Source: an uncultured Verrucomicrobiales bacterium
GTDB lineage: Bacteria; Verrucomicrobiota; Verrucomicrobiia; Verrucomicrobiales; DEV007
DNA: 64,000 nt
Reading direction: 5' to 3'
Assembly (NCBI GenBank): GCA_943789025.1
Contig: CALSSN010000006.1
Coordinates: 1-64,000 of the forward strand
Positions 8,215-16,808 of this stretch are shown here, piece after piece. Below the pieces are notes generated by a model that was given only the letters and a program-made list of their open reading frames with translations, made no database searches and was not told where the DNA came from. Numbering within the stretch: the stretch's first letter is position 1; each line of letters begins with the position of its first letter. The position numbers and the translations under genes were made by a program.

Positions 8215-9576
8215 TCAGGCGAGAACCTGGGCGTTTCCGTAGAGGGTGAAATGCTGGGATTCCTCGATCTGAACATGAAAGAGTTGGCCGGTATGGCGGT
8301 GGAAGTCGCCTTCGAAGACGACGATCCGATTCTGCGAGGTGCGTCCCATCAAGCGGTTCCTGTTACGCTTGGAATACCCCTCACAGAGGATCTCGACCTG
8401 TTTCCCCACATGGGCATCGTAGCGCGGAAGAGCGATTTGATTGACGAGGGCGAGCAGGTCCTGGTTACGCTCTTCCTTCACCCGTTCGGGAACCTGAAGG
8501 GCGTCTTCCATTTCCGCGGCGGGGGTGGCCCGGCGCTTCGAGTAGCGGAAGACGAAAGCGTTATCGAAGCCAACTCGCTCGACGACTTCGCGCGTCTCCT
8601 GGTATTCGGCCTCAGCCTCGCCGGGAAAGCCGACGATGATGTCGGTGGTGATGGCCATGTCGGGCCGGGCTGACCGGATCTTAGCGACCAGATCTTCGAA
8701 TTTTGCTGCCTTGTAGGGGCGATGCATCGCCTTGAGAATCCGGTCGCTGCCCGACTGCATCGGAAAATGAACGTGGCTGGCAAGTTTTGGAAGGTAAGTG
8801 AAGGCCTCAATGAGGTCGTCTTTGTATCCAACTGGATGGGGTGAGGTGAAGCGGATCCGGTCGATACCTTCGACCTCGTGTAGTGCCTCGAGAAGCTGTA
8901 CGAAGGGGCTTTTGCCCGCAACTTTGGGGAACTCGTGGCGGCCGTAGAGGTTGACGATCTGGCCGAGCAGGGTGACTTCCCGCACTCCTCGATCAGCGAG
9001 ACGTCGGCACTCTTCGACGATTTCCGGGATAGGCCTCCCCCGTTCACTGCCTCGTGTGTAGGGAACGATGCAGAAAGTACACTTCATGTTGCACCCCTGC
9101 ATGATCGAGACGAAGGCGGTGGCCTGCTTCTCGGTAAGTTGGTGGTCGCGGATGGTATTTTGTGACGCCTCTTCTTCGTCCACGTCGACAATGGCACGGC
9201 GGAGGTCGTCCATCTCGCGTTCTTCCCTGGTCCGGATGATTGTATCGACATGGTCGACGACTCGATGGTATTTCTGGGTGCCGACGACAAGGTCGACCCC
9301 TGACTTCTTGATAAGCTCTTCTCCCCGGCTCTGAGCCATACAGCCCATAAATCCGGTGATGAGGAGCGGATCGCCCCGGCGTTTGATCATGCCCATTTTC
9401 CCAAGTGCCTTCTGCTCGGCCTGATCACGGACCGAGCAGGTATTGATGAGAATGACATCGGCGTCCGACTCGTCGCGGGTGACAGTGTATCCGCGCTCTT
9501 CGAACATCTGGGAAACCTGCTCCGAGTCGCGCTCGTTCATCTGGCATCCGTAGGTTTTGACGTAGACCTTGGGCAT
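8215..9576 (-). CDS. miaB: tRNA-2-methylthio-N6-dimethylallyladenosine synthase
   Basis: 453 residues, the normal MiaB length. It is a radical-SAM methylthiotransferase that modifies A37 of tRNAs reading UNN codons. The N-terminal UPF0004 domain has the three auxiliary-cluster cysteines in KTYGCQMNERDSE, INTCSVRDQAE and FMGCMAQSRG. The radical-SAM triad is in MQGCNMKCTFCIVPYTRG. FPGEAEAEYQ and a C-terminal TRAM domain (around GRTSQNRIVVFEG) complete the architecture. Start ATG 9574-9576 is chosen because the family begins at the KVYVKTYGCQ strand; the upstream in-frame extension has no family resemblance. The usual LGQNVNSY reads LGQIVNLY here, a small departure. No neighbour is obviously co-functional. 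Confidence 0.95.
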   Translation of the reverse strand: MPKVYVKTYGCQMNERDSEQVSQMFEERGYTVTRDESDADVILINTCSVRDQAEQKALGKMGMIKRRGDPLLITGFMGCMAQSRGEELIKKSGVDLVVGTQKYHRVVDHVDTIIRTREEREMDDLRRAIVDVDEEEASQNTIRDHQLTEKQATAFVSIMQGCNMKCTFCIVPYTRGSERGRPIPEIVEECRRLADRGVREVTLLGQIVNLYGRHEFPKVAGKSPFVQLLEALHEVEGIDRIRFTSPHPVGYKDDLIEAFTYLPKLASHVHFPMQSGSDRILKAMHRPYKAAKFEDLVAKIRSARPDMAITTDIIVGFPGEAEAEYQETREVVERVGFDNAFVFRYSKRRATPAAEMEDALQVPERVKEERNQDLLALVNQIALPRYDAHVGKQVEILCEGYSKRNRNRLMGRTSQNRIVVFEGDFHRHTGQLFHVQIEESQHFTLYGNAQVLA

Positions 9577-9827
9577 GGGTTCTGGATAAGGGGGGGGAAA
9601 TAGAAAACCACAGATTGCTGGAAATACCCGAGAAATTTCATCAAGTAAGCACGGTGGCGAGGAGAGAGTGGCGAGCCGCGGACGAAGCATGGGCAGGCCA
9701 GACCAACCCGAAGCGCCTTTGCCGAGTGCGGTGAGTAATGCCGGTTCTATGCTGCCTCAACTTACTCCTCCCTGTCTCAAATCTGTGGCGTCGAAACGAG
9801 GGAGAAAAAAGCCCACTTGCAGCGGTT

Positions 9828-12266
9828 TCATTTTCCGGTCGGCCGCAGGCAGAAGGTTCGCAGCGAGGCACCCTCGGGAAATACCAACGAGAGCACCAAA
9901 GTCCAGGTTTGGGTGTCGGGCGCGTAGTTGAACTGCGGGCCGGTCTCGACAGGAAAGCGCTGCCCGAGTGCTGTGAATCTCCCGTCGACGATCTCGCCAA
10001 ATTCCCAGAGCGAGGGGTCGGGCAAGCCAATCACGCGAACGGTGTCCATCTCCGAGCGACTTTCGACAGTGAATTCGAGCTGGGTGTTTTCAGGGGCAGT
10101 GACAGTGGCTGGGAATGACTGTGCCTGTCCGTCGATTTTGACCGCTTGGCAGGCGGCTTCGTGCGCCACCATTTCCCAGCTGTCGGGCGTGGTGGCCAGG
10201 CCGCTCTTCAGCACTTCGCTGGGGCCGTAGTAAGAGTCTGCAGTGGGAGGAAAGAGCGTCATCTGAACGAGAAATTCGACCGAATCACCTTTGCTTAGTT
10301 GATTGACCTCTGATGGTAGGACGAGTTCGGCATTGAGCGCGCCACCTCCGCGCCGTGCAGCGGCCACCTGGGCAAGCCGTTGCTCTTTTCCTCCGAGAAC
10401 GGCAACGTAGTCACGCACGATAAGGCTTCGCACCGGTGCAATCGGAAGGCCGCCTTTTGCTGCAACTCCATGGAGTGCGACCCACGGTGCCTCGCCCGGA
10501 AGGCCGACAGGCTCCATCACCTGTCCCCACTCCTTCCCTGGCATGGTGGGCGGATTTACACTTTTCGACCTCCCGGCTTTTGAGCCCCAGGTAATAGTGC
10601 GGGCCTTGACCTCGTTGTAGTAGTCGCTGCCGAGCTGGAAGAGCGCCAGTTCGTTGAATTCGAAGTCGTCGAGAGCCTCGAGTCTCACTTTGAAGTAACT
10701 GCGGGTCGACGAATTGCTGCGCGGAAGATAGGTGTCGACCGTCATGCGCAGGTGGCCTTCTTCCGACTGCTCGGTGACCTGCACGTGTGAGAGGTTCGGG
10801 CCGATCATGCGGAAAGTCGTTTCGGCATTCTTCCAGGCCAGTACTTTGCCGTCGCTGCCGATGATCCTGGCGATGTCGCCGCCTCCGAAGTTGGGTGTCC
10901 AGTCGTGCGTCAGCCCGCTCGGTCCATGCATCAGGAAGGGCCGCACGTCGGTGATGAAGGAGCGCCGCATGGTGCGCCCGGGTTGGACGCAGAGGGTCTC
11001 TCCCCATGAGCCGAGTGCCATCTGCACCCAGAAGCCGTTGAATTCCCAGCCGATGAGACTGAGCTGGGCCGCCGAGGAAGCAGGCACGCCCTGCCAGTGC
11101 GCGTGGATTGTGTCGTAGCGCAGGTCGACTGTCGAGCGGGGTTCGAGTCGCAGTACTGTGCTGACATGAATCCACGCGTTGTCGTAGGGCAGGGGAATGC
11201 CGGGCTTTACGTGCCAATTCTTGCTGCTCTGCAGCGGCAGTCCGGTCTGGGTGCCGTCAGCTCGCAGCATCATGGGCACGTAGCCGCTGATCGGGTGGTA
11301 GTCGTGGATGAGGCGCAGCCTCACCTCGCGCGGTTCATCCGAGCTGTTCTCCAGGCGCAGGGAAGAGCGTGAAATGCGGTCGAGCAGCTCCGGCAGATAG
11401 AGGGGAATGTCGTCCTGCGGTCCTTGGTCGAGCGGCCAGCCGGTCTGCCTGGCAATGCGGATTTCCCAGGCGTCGGTCACCGGGGAGTAGGCGACGGCGG
11501 GATCCTTGAGCGTGAAGTCGTCGAGGGTTTGCGCCGAGATGGTAATACCGTCGCGCTGCTCGCCCGCCGGCAGCAGTTCGCCATCGGCAAAGCGCACTCC
11601 GAGTCGCACCATGCTGGCCTCGGCGGTCGTGGCCTGTTGCTGGTCCTTGCCGGGCAGCGTGAGTGCAGCGCTGAGCTCCGCGGCTTTCTCACCAGCGGGT
11701 TTCACATGCCACTCGAAAAGGCAGCGGTCAGCCCAGGCACGGATTTCCAGGCGCGACACTGCATCGAGCTTAGTCCCCGAGTCGTCACGTAACTCGAGGT
11801 CATAGATGGCGACGTGCTGGAAAAAGTCACCGCTTTCGACAATACGCACCGGCATGGTGGTCGGGCTCTTGTTGTCGATCGGACCTCCTGATGGGCGGTA
11901 GACCTGGTTATCCACCGTGGCGTGAAGGTCGAGGAGCGAGGGCGTCCATTGTGAGAGGATGGCGTCGAGGACGTCTGCAGCCCCGTCTGCCTCGCGCGCA
12001 TTTTCACCGGCCACCCGCTCGACCTTAATTTGGCGAGGGTCAAGCAGCATGCCCCAGTTACCGCTGCGCAGAGCCAGCAGCGCATGGTCATCGCGAAAAG
12101 TCGAGAGGTGCTTGTCCTCCGGGCGCCATCCCTGCACGACCGGTGGCCCGTTGACCCAGCTGAGGCTGACCCTGTCAGCTTCCGCGGGCATTTTCCAGTC
12201 GCCTGCCGGAGCTTCAGCGTGGAGTAAGGTGACTGCGAGGCAGCAAGCAGGAAGCAATTTTCTCAT
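9828..12266 (-). CDS. Large secreted protein of unknown family
   Basis: 812 residues beginning with a signal peptide (MRKLLPACCLAVTLLHAEA). The ATG at 12264-12266 is taken because it starts that signal; the open frame extends to 12752 without family resemblance. The rest is beta-rich, with many Trp and Asp residues (for example WVNGPPVVQGWRPEDK, CLFEWHVKPAG, GWEFNGFWVQMALGSWGE, DWTPNFGGGDIARIIGSDGK, FNELALFQLGSDYYN). The look is that of a carbohydrate-active or carbohydrate-binding beta-sandwich protein of the periplasm or surface, but I recognise no catalytic signature. It stands alone, with about 250 bp to miaB downstream and the divergent xerD upstream. Confidence 0.6.
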   Translation of the reverse strand: MRKLLPACCLAVTLLHAEAPAGDWKMPAEADRVSLSWVNGPPVVQGWRPEDKHLSTFRDDHALLALRSGNWGMLLDPRQIKVERVAGENAREADGAADVLDAILSQWTPSLLDLHATVDNQVYRPSGGPIDNKSPTTMPVRIVESGDFFQHVAIYDLELRDDSGTKLDAVSRLEIRAWADRCLFEWHVKPAGEKAAELSAALTLPGKDQQQATTAEASMVRLGVRFADGELLPAGEQRDGITISAQTLDDFTLKDPAVAYSPVTDAWEIRIARQTGWPLDQGPQDDIPLYLPELLDRISRSSLRLENSSDEPREVRLRLIHDYHPISGYVPMMLRADGTQTGLPLQSSKNWHVKPGIPLPYDNAWIHVSTVLRLEPRSTVDLRYDTIHAHWQGVPASSAAQLSLIGWEFNGFWVQMALGSWGETLCVQPGRTMRRSFITDVRPFLMHGPSGLTHDWTPNFGGGDIARIIGSDGKVLAWKNAETTFRMIGPNLSHVQVTEQSEEGHLRMTVDTYLPRSNSSTRSYFKVRLEALDDFEFNELALFQLGSDYYNEVKARTITWGSKAGRSKSVNPPTMPGKEWGQVMEPVGLPGEAPWVALHGVAAKGGLPIAPVRSLIVRDYVAVLGGKEQRLAQVAAARRGGGALNAELVLPSEVNQLSKGDSVEFLVQMTLFPPTADSYYGPSEVLKSGLATTPDSWEMVAHEAACQAVKIDGQAQSFPATVTAPENTQLEFTVESRSEMDTVRVIGLPDPSLWEFGEIVDGRFTALGQRFPVETGPQFNYAPDTQTWTLVLSLVFPEGASLRTFCLRPTGK

Positions 12267-12575
12267 GCTGGAGAGCATCCTTGATGTTGCCTGGAGGTCA
12301 AGCCCGGTCGTCTTGGGATTACTGCTCCGAATTGTCGGCGCGATGCGCGCCTTCCCCAAGCCGATCGGTGCATGATTCCGCGAAGTCGGGGAGGCGGCCT
12401 TCTCCCCGGAAAGGTGAGGTAAAGAAATACTGGGAGCTCGGATTCGTGGTAGGCGGGAATGGCCATGCCCTCGGCGGTTCCGTCCCGCCCGTGCAACATG
12501 ATGCGCTTGGTGCTTGCCTCTCAGTCCCTGTCTTTCCGCGTGTATTCCAGCGGTTCCGTGGTTTCTTGTTCCTGC

Positions 12576-13493
12576 GTGTCCTTCGAAGATTCCATCGATT
12601 CGTTCGTCCTCTTTCTTGCCACAGAGCGGGGTCTTTCGGCCAGCTATCAAGTGAGCACGCGTGCGCACCTCGAGCGCTTTGCCGATTGGGCGAAGGAAGA
12701 GTGTGGAGTGGCTGATCCGAAGGGAGTGACCTTGGAACACCTCACCGGGCATCTCGCATCAAGGAAGGAAGGTGACCGCAAAAAGCAGGTGAACGGGATC
12801 TCTGCCTCCAGTCTTCGTCTTGTGGTCATCGCGCTGCAGGTCTATTTCCGTTGGATGCACGGCAGGGGCATCGTGCCGAAAGATGTGGCGGACGGTTTGC
12901 TCGCGCCTAGGCCAGAAAAGTCTCTGCCCAGGACATTGAACCAGAAAAATGTGGAACGGCTTCTCGAAGGTGTGGATGTCGAGGAACCCCTGGGCAAGCG
13001 CGACCGGGCGATTCTTGAACTACTCTATGCCTCGGGTCTTCGGGTTTCGGAACTGGTCGAGGCGACTCTCGACGCGCTTCGGCTCGACGAGGCTTTTATA
13101 CGGGTTACCGGGAAAGGAAAGAAGACACGGGTCGTTCCGGTGGGTGGAGCGGCGTGCGAAGCGATCACGAGCTACCTTCAGCACGAACGCCCGCGCCTGG
13201 TTGGTCAGAAAACGCGCGACCACCTGTTTCTCTCGCGCCGGGGCACCGGTCTGACCACCAATCGCATCCGTCAGATCATCAAGGAGCGGGCGAAGCTTGC
13301 TGGATTGGATGCAGGGATCTACCCTCATCTCATGCGGCACAGCTTCGCCACCCACCTGCTCGGGAACGGTGCCGATTTGCGAATCATTCAGGAACTACTC
13401 GGCCATGCGGATATCGCGACGACGCAGATTTATACCCACGTCGATGAGCAGCGGCTGCGGGACGCGCACCGGAAGTTTCATCCTCGGGGTTAA
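12576..13493 (+). CDS. xerD: Tyrosine site-specific recombinase XerC/D type
   Basis: Resolves chromosome dimers at dif together with its partner recombinase and FtsK. It has the N-terminal SAM-like core-binding domain (FVLFLATERGLSASY, ALQVYFRWM) and a complete catalytic set: Arg in LYASGLRVSELVE, Lys in GKGKKTRVVPV, the HLMRHSFATHLL box (His and Arg), the second His in LLGHADIATTQIYTH, and the nucleophile Tyr in that same block. GTG 12576 gives 305 residues, the family norm, and begins directly at the first helix. ATG starts at 12459 and 12501 would add a tail without resemblance to the family. Assignment to XerD over XerC rests on general look only. Confidence 0.86.
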   Translation: MSFEDSIDSFVLFLATERGLSASYQVSTRAHLERFADWAKEECGVADPKGVTLEHLTGHLASRKEGDRKKQVNGISASSLRLVVIALQVYFRWMHGRGIVPKDVADGLLAPRPEKSLPRTLNQKNVERLLEGVDVEEPLGKRDRAILELLYASGLRVSELVEATLDALRLDEAFIRVTGKGKKTRVVPVGGAACEAITSYLQHERPRLVGQKTRDHLFLSRRGTGLTTNRIRQIIKERAKLAGLDAGIYPHLMRHSFATHLLGNGADLRIIQELLGHADIATTQIYTHVDEQRLRDAHRKFHPRG

Positions 13494-13527
13494 TAAGGAA
13501 TAAGGGTCGATCTTGCGCCGCCGTCGG

Positions 13528-14598
13528 CTACGCGCGGATCGCCCAGCGCATCTTGGCGGACGAGGCGCGGAGGTTTGTGCGCTTTTCGGCGAAGGTCGGG
13601 CGGATCAGTGCATCGGCTACCTGGGAGTAGAGGCCGTCACGAAGGCCGTTACGGAAGTGGTGCTTGACGCGGCGGTCCTCGCCCGAATGGAAGCTGAGAA
13701 TGGCGACTCGCCCGCCGGGAAGAAGGCATGCAGGAAGCTGGGCAAGGAAGGAGTCGAGGGCACTGAATTCGTCGTTGATCGCGATGCGGATGGCCTGGAA
13801 GACGCGGGCACAGGTGGTTTTCTCCTCCTCCTCGTCGACTGAGTCGGGGAGGGCGGCGTGGATCACAGCGCGGAGCTGGCGAGTGGTCTCCATCTGAGCT
13901 GATTGTGCAGCGGACTTGATCATTTGTGCGATCTCAGGCGCCCGCGGTTCATCGCCGCCATCCACGAGAACCCGGGTCAGCTTTTCTACTGAGACTTTGG
14001 CCAGCCAGTCTTTGGCTGGGCTGCCGCGTTCCGAGCTCATACGCATATCAAGGGGGCCCAACGACTTATAGCTGAAGCCCCGGGCCGGGTTGTCGATCTG
14101 CATCGAGGAAAGTCCGAGGTCGGCGAGGACGAAGTCGAGGCCTTCGGTCCAGCTAAGGTCACCAAGAACCCGTGCCAGGCCCGCGTAGTTCGAGCGCCGT
14201 ACGATGAGGCTGGCCTCGCCGTAACCGAGTTCGCGAAGGCGGGCTTCGGTGATGGGGAGCTGACGCGTGTCGACGTCGAGGGCGAGGAGCTGGCCGTCTG
14301 AGCCCATCGCTTTGAGGAGGTGCTCGGCGTGCCCGCCGTAGCCGAGGGTGACATCGGCTCCTCGCTGACCGGGGCGGGGAGCAAGGTGCTCGAGTATTTC
14401 TTCGACCAGGATCGGTCGGTGCATGCCGGCGGGGGTGTCGCCCGAGGCGATGATTTTTTCCAAAGTAGCAGGGTCGAGCTCGGGGTCGAGTTCCTTGTAC
14501 TTTTCCTCGAAGCGACGCGGGTGGGTGCCTCGGTAACGCACGCGGCGTTGGTGGGTCTTCTCTGGCATGCGTGGGTCATTCTCCGACATCTGGGGCAT
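13528..14598 (-). CDS. rsmH: 16S rRNA (cytosine-1402-N4)-methyltransferase
   Basis: 356 residues; methylates N4 of C1402 in the ribosomal decoding centre with SAM. Characteristic blocks are HRPILVEEILEHL near the start of the domain, DVTLGYGGHAEHLL (SAM loop), LLALDVDT, DFVLADLGLSSMQIDNPARGFSY, LDMRM and the C-terminal AILSFHSGEDRRVKHHF. An extra basic-acidic N-terminal extension of ~55 residues precedes the domain, longer than in E. coli. In many bacteria rsmH heads the division/cell-wall (dcw) cluster with ftsL, but here none of those genes is adjacent, so it has moved out of that context. It lies 25 bp downstream of the Doc gene. Confidence 0.95.
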   Translation of the reverse strand: MPQMSENDPRMPEKTHQRRVRYRGTHPRRFEEKYKELDPELDPATLEKIIASGDTPAGMHRPILVEEILEHLAPRPGQRGADVTLGYGGHAEHLLKAMGSDGQLLALDVDTRQLPITEARLRELGYGEASLIVRRSNYAGLARVLGDLSWTEGLDFVLADLGLSSMQIDNPARGFSYKSLGPLDMRMSSERGSPAKDWLAKVSVEKLTRVLVDGGDEPRAPEIAQMIKSAAQSAQMETTRQLRAVIHAALPDSVDEEEEKTTCARVFQAIRIAINDEFSALDSFLAQLPACLLPGGRVAILSFHSGEDRRVKHHFRNGLRDGLYSQVADALIRPTFAEKRTNLRASSAKMRWAIRA

Positions 14599-14623
14599 GG
14601 GCTGTGAAATCCGGGGCGATTTG

Positions 14624-15031
14624 TCAGGATGACTCGGCGCGGGGTGCCGAGTTTTCCCTCAGCCACGTGCCGAAAGATTCTTCGGTGTGCTCGCCGGTGG
14701 CGAGGGCGAGATATTCGTGATATTTGGCATCCTCTCCGAGTTTGACCTCCATCTCGTGAATCTCGATGAATGCCTCGCAGATCACGGCTGCGGTGCGTTT
14801 GTTGCCATCGATGAACGGGTGGTTTTTCGCCAGTCCGAAAACATAGGAAGCCGCTAGTGCATAGAGGTCTGAATTCCCATAGGACCAGAGTTGGCGGCCC
14901 CCTGCGAGGGCAGATTCTAAGAGGGACTCGTTCCTGATACCCTCTGACCCACCGTGCTCTGCCAGTTGGCGGTCGTGGATGATTTTTACCACCTCCTTGT
15001 CGAACCAGAGGGGTTCGTCGAAGGGGGTCAT
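14624..15031 (-). CDS. Doc/Fic-type toxin of a toxin-antitoxin pair
   Basis: 135 residues of the death-on-curing branch of the Fic fold, which phosphorylates EF-Tu in phage P1 Doc. The active-site loop reads KNHPFIDGNKRTAA, matching the H-x-F-x-x-(A/G)-N-K-R consensus with the catalytic His and Arg. A typical Doc N-terminus (GIRNESLLESALAGGRQLW) precedes it. The start ATG overlaps the stop of the upstream antitoxin by 4 bp, giving translational coupling as in most TA operons. The terminal 25 bp spacing to rsmH suggests possible read-through. It appears intact. The Doc annotation is firm; the molecular target is inferred from the family. Confidence 0.88.
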   Translation of the reverse strand: MTPFDEPLWFDKEVVKIIHDRQLAEHGGSEGIRNESLLESALAGGRQLWSYGNSDLYALAASYVFGLAKNHPFIDGNKRTAAVICEAFIEIHEMEVKLGEDAKYHEYLALATGEHTEESFGTWLRENSAPRAESS

Positions 15032-15249
15032 TGCGATAGCTTTCTCAGCATGTTCCGGTTCCTACGCATCACTTGCTCTGCGACATCGATCTGCTTCTGC
15101 CGAATCTCATCGAACGGTGATAAGTTCACGCCGTCCGGGGTCTCCGTCACGGTCAGGGTGTCTCCTTTGCTGACACGCAACTTGGCGAGCACCTCCTTGG
15201 GGAGGACGATGCCGACGGAGTTGCCGATTTGGGTGACTTTGAGTTTCAC
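15028..15249 (-). CDS. AbrB/MazE-type antitoxin paired with Doc
   Basis: 73 residues with a swapped-hairpin AbrB DNA-binding domain: KVTQIGNSVGIVLPKEVLAKLRVSKGDTLTV is the family core (seen as two adjacent halves), followed by a short acidic-basic tail (DEIRQKQIDVAEQVM) expected to wrap the toxin. The GTG at 15247-15249 directly precedes KLKVTQIGNS and sits a few bases after a good -10 box, so longer starts are rejected. The stop overlaps the doc start (ATGA). Such antitoxins repress their own operon by binding inverted repeats, and one lies in the promoter here. Confidence 0.85.
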   Translation of the reverse strand: MKLKVTQIGNSVGIVLPKEVLAKLRVSKGDTLTVTETPDGVNLSPFDEIRQKQIDVAEQVMRRNRNMLRKLSQ

Positions 15250-15261
15250 GACCAGGCCAAT

Positions 15262-15289
15262 ATTATAACGTATGTAATAACGCGGGCAA
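15262..15289 (-). promoter_or_regulatory. Toxin-antitoxin operon promoter with embedded inverted repeat
   Basis: On the minus strand TTGCCC (15284-15289) and a perfect TATAAT (15262-15267) are separated by 16 bp. The stretch between and across the -10 forms an imperfect palindrome, TTATTACATACGTTATAA, a likely AbrB-type operator. Transcription would begin about 15255, only ~6 bases before the GTG at 15249, so the mRNA is predicted to be almost leaderless. Confidence 0.55.
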
Positions 15290-15432
15290 GAAAAGATTCT
15301 CCTTGGGGGTCGCAACAGCAGTTGGGCCCGAAGTCGAGAGAGACTCTGTTCAGGCGAGACGAATCTGACGTCGGGCCACTCTGCATCATTTCACCAAATG
15401 CGACCGGCTGTTGAGAAGGGCTTGGCAGTGGG

Positions 15433-15898
15433 GTGAGTGGCAAGACGCCACCTCGAGCACGGCCTCCCGCTCCTGCGGCAGAGTCTAGTCAGACTGGTGA
15501 GGCGGCGGGTTGTGTCGGTTTGCCAGGCCTCGATGCTGGCGACGACCTCGTAGCGCAGATCAGGCTCCACCCAGCGCCCCTTCAATTTTTTCCCAAGCGG
15601 CTTTTTTGCCTCTACCAGTTCCTGTGCCAGCTCGCCGATGACAGCGACTTTGCGGGTGAGTTCTTCCTCCAACTGACCGATCTTCTGGTCTCAGGGATCA
15701 GGCCGATGGCGAGATCGCGTGAAGGCGGCTGCTCCCTGCTCGAAAAGCGTCTTTTGCTACTGGTAGAAGAGGGGCGGGCTGATCTGTTGGGAGACGCAGA
15801 CCTCGCTTAACAGGGGGTGTCTTCGAGGAGGTGGAGGCGGAGGATTCTGACTTTTTCCTCTACACTGAACTGTCGCCTGTCGTCTTTTTCTTTTGGTC
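15433..15898 (-). pseudogene. IS3-type transposase remnant (OrfA-like), decayed
   Basis: On the minus strand an ATG near 15898 opens MTKRKRRQ. After frame changes come fragments SEVC, QQISPPLFYQ, QKTLFEQGAAAF and KKLKGRWVEPDLRYEVVASI. These match the helix-turn-helix OrfA of IS3-group elements and the start of the following WV(P/E)xxLRxEV block. Several stops and frame changes interrupt it, no DDE catalytic part follows, and no terminal repeats could be assigned. It is a genuine scar and helps to mark 14.6-18.1 kb as a plastic zone. Confidence 0.65.
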
Positions 15899-16056
15899 AT
15901 TTTGGTTCCTGATGGTGGTCAGAAACTCTGGTAGCAGGCAAGAGGGTTTTGTCTGATTTAGACTGAGGCGTCACCATGTAACCAAGCGCTGACCGACTCT
16001 GATGAACCTCGAAGATGCCACAAAAGAAATTTTTTCTTGCCATGCAGAATTTGAAG

Positions 16057-16074
16057 TGTAAGCATATACTTACA
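16057..16074. promoter_or_regulatory. Palindromic operator upstream of the TetR gene
   Basis: TGTAAGCATATACTTACA has perfect 6-bp arms (TGTAAG/CTTACA) around a 6-bp AT-rich centre. It ends 15 bp before the GTG proposed as the tetR start. Size and position are typical of an autoregulatory TetR operator. A TATACT (16065-16070) inside it could serve as a -10 element. Confidence 0.6.
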
Positions 16075-16089
16075 TTCAAGATCGGAGAC

Positions 16090-16647
16090 GTGAATGAGCA
16101 CAAATACATAGCAGGCATTTCGGAGCAATTTGTTCTTACTGGCTATCGTGGCACCACGACGGCACTGCTGGCCAGGCGGCTCGGTGTCAGGGAGAATGTG
16201 CTCTACCGAGTATGGCCGAGTAAACGCGCTATGTTCGTCGCGTCGATTCATTACATTCATGAGGTCACCTCAGCGTCGTGGCGGGATTACCTTGCGGATC
16301 GACCCGCGGAAACGGATCCAGCAGAGTGGCTGCTGGCGCATCAGGCGGCGAATCACGGACAAATGAGGCTCTACCGGATTATCTTTGCGGGAATCCTCGA
16401 GGATGATCCCGAAATACACGCCACCCTTCGGCAGGTGTATGGCGAGTTTCATCAGACAATCAAAGAAATACTCGCCTCCCGGCCCAATGCCTCCTCTTCA
16501 TCGCTGGATCCGGAGACAGCCGCATGGGCGATCATGGGGCTTGGCGCGATTGTCGATATACAGCGAGAGCTCGAGCTATCCTCCGGAGAAAATCGGCGTT
16601 CTCTCTTTTCTATGGGAGGTAACTTTTTGATCCATGGCAATAAATAA
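16090..16647 (+). CDS. TetR-family transcriptional regulator
   Basis: 185 residues. The N-terminal helix-turn-helix reads FVLTGYRGTTTALLARRLGV and VLYRVWPSKRAMFVASI, the normal TetR pattern with the Tyr-x-x-(F/W) recognition helix. The C-terminal ligand-binding half is helical (LYRIIFAGILEDDPEI, PETAAWAIMGLGAIVD). The open frame begins at 16015, but an 18-bp palindrome at 16057-16074 would then lie inside the gene, so the GTG at 16090, just before the first helix, is preferred. The regulated gene is unknown. The secreted protein at 16809 is the nearest gene downstream, about 160 bp away. Confidence 0.8.
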   Translation: MNEHKYIAGISEQFVLTGYRGTTTALLARRLGVRENVLYRVWPSKRAMFVASIHYIHEVTSASWRDYLADRPAETDPAEWLLAHQAANHGQMRLYRIIFAGILEDDPEIHATLRQVYGEFHQTIKEILASRPNASSSSLDPETAAWAIMGLGAIVDIQRELELSSGENRRSLFSMGGNFLIHGNK

Positions 16648-16808
16648 AAAAAACAGCAAAAATGACAACGAGAACAACGCAGTTCAAAAGATGTTTTAGA
16701 CCGCTTGTGATGCGGAGTTCAAAAGAGAAGCCCAAGGCAGGGAAGCACGGGGGCCAAACTGACTATTTGGGTGGTCGTCATGCAGCGCACCGAGGGGGCT
16801 TTCGGGCA

